A stretch of DNA of 15,494 bases from JBKPCD01 sp046727175 (lineage in GTDB: Bacteria; Acidobacteriota; Vicinamibacteria; Vicinamibacterales; 2-12-FULL-66-21): the NCBI GenBank assembly GCA_046727175.1, contig JBKPCD010000171.1, positions 1-15,494 on the forward strand, written 5' to 3'. The position numbers and the translations under genes are program-made. Shown piece after piece: positions 15,404 through 15,494 of the stretch (positions within the stretch are counted from its first letter, which is position 1; every line of letters starts with the position of its first letter). The notes under the pieces were generated by a model. It was not told the origin of the DNA. It saw only the letters and a program-made list of their open reading frames with translations, and made no database searches.

Positions 15404-15494
15404 ATGGCGCTCACATTGACGACCGGCGAACGCGAGGAACTGGAACGTCGAGTTCGAAGTCGCAAGATTCGCGCGGAGGACGCGCGGCGGGCCC
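15404..15494 (+). CDS. IS630-family transposase, N-terminal fragment (3' end outside window)
   Basis: Thirty codons are visible, beginning M-A-L-T-L-T-T-G-E-R-E-E-L-E-R-R-V-R-S-R-K. The L-T-x-x-E-R-x-E-L-E-R-x-V-R-S-R opening is characteristic of the helix-turn-helix N-terminus of IS630/Tc1-type transposases. The catalytic DDE domain would lie outside the window, so whether the element is intact is unknown. It is encoded divergently from the lipoprotein gene. Confidence 0.65.
   Translation, partial: MALTLTTGEREELERRVRSRKIRAEDARRA

Larger units (their letters stand above)
15357..15494 (+). mobile_element. Left end of an IS630-type insertion sequence (runs out of the window)
   Basis: The segment holds a compact leader with repeated ACTAGTG motifs (15355-15361 and 15380-15386), an AGTGG/CCACT inverted pair (15358-15362 and 15370-15374) and the start of an IS630-type transposase. 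IS630 elements insert at TA dinucleotides, and the TA of ACTAGTGG (15357-15358) is a plausible target site. The exact tip of the element and its other end cannot be determined here. Confidence 0.5.

Overview
The window looks like chromosomal DNA from a high-GC member of the Acidobacteriota, probably class Vicinamibacteria. The evidence is a PadR-type regulator overlapping a large MacB/FtsX-like orphan permease, a second such permease behind it (the Acidobacterial duplicated orphan permease, ADOP, arrangement), an Oar-like TonB-dependent receptor with an N-terminal carboxypeptidase-regulatory domain, and remnants of a PASTA-less Ser/Thr kinase with a TolB-type tail. The taxonomic call rests on family knowledge and gene arrangement, not on a marker gene.

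Layout. Positions 1-5426 (+) hold the 3' end of a PadR regulator gene, an 892-aa ADOP permease joined to it by an ATGA overlap, and an 802-aa ADOP permease 84 bp further on. A small inverted repeat and two tandem heptamers sit between the two permeases. No ATPase gene is present. Positions 5483-7139 are a decay zone. It holds a secreted-protein gene (tentatively DUF5695-like) that lacks most of its N-terminal half and is frameshifted, and facing it a kinase gene reduced to its N-lobe, the last helix of the C-lobe and the last propeller strand. Positions 7263-13380 (+) hold an exported six-repeat TolB/PD40 propeller fused to a CehA/McbA-like (PHP-fold) metallohydrolase. It is followed by a 1132-aa TonB-dependent receptor that has its own good sigma70-like promoter and ribosome binding site. 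Positions 13381-13566 are a convergent intergenic region with a perfect 10-bp GAAA-loop hairpin and a 7-bp-period repeat. Positions 13567-15309 (-) hold an M23 metallopeptidase and a lipoprotein-like protein with an Ig-like domain followed by a cupredoxin-shaped domain that seems to have lost its copper ligands. From about 15357 to the window edge is the left end of an IS630-type insertion sequence with the first 30 codons of its transposase.

How the genes work together. The PadR and first ADOP genes are translationally coupled, so they probably form one regulated envelope-permease unit with the second ADOP gene. The propeller-hydrolase and the TonB receptor are codirectional and both concern the periplasm or outer membrane; a functional link is only suggested. 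Nearly every intact gene product is predicted to be exported or in the membrane. I did not find a clear new multi-gene system. The most unusual items are the copper-ligand-free cupredoxin domain, the two neighbouring gene relics and the intergenic palindromes.
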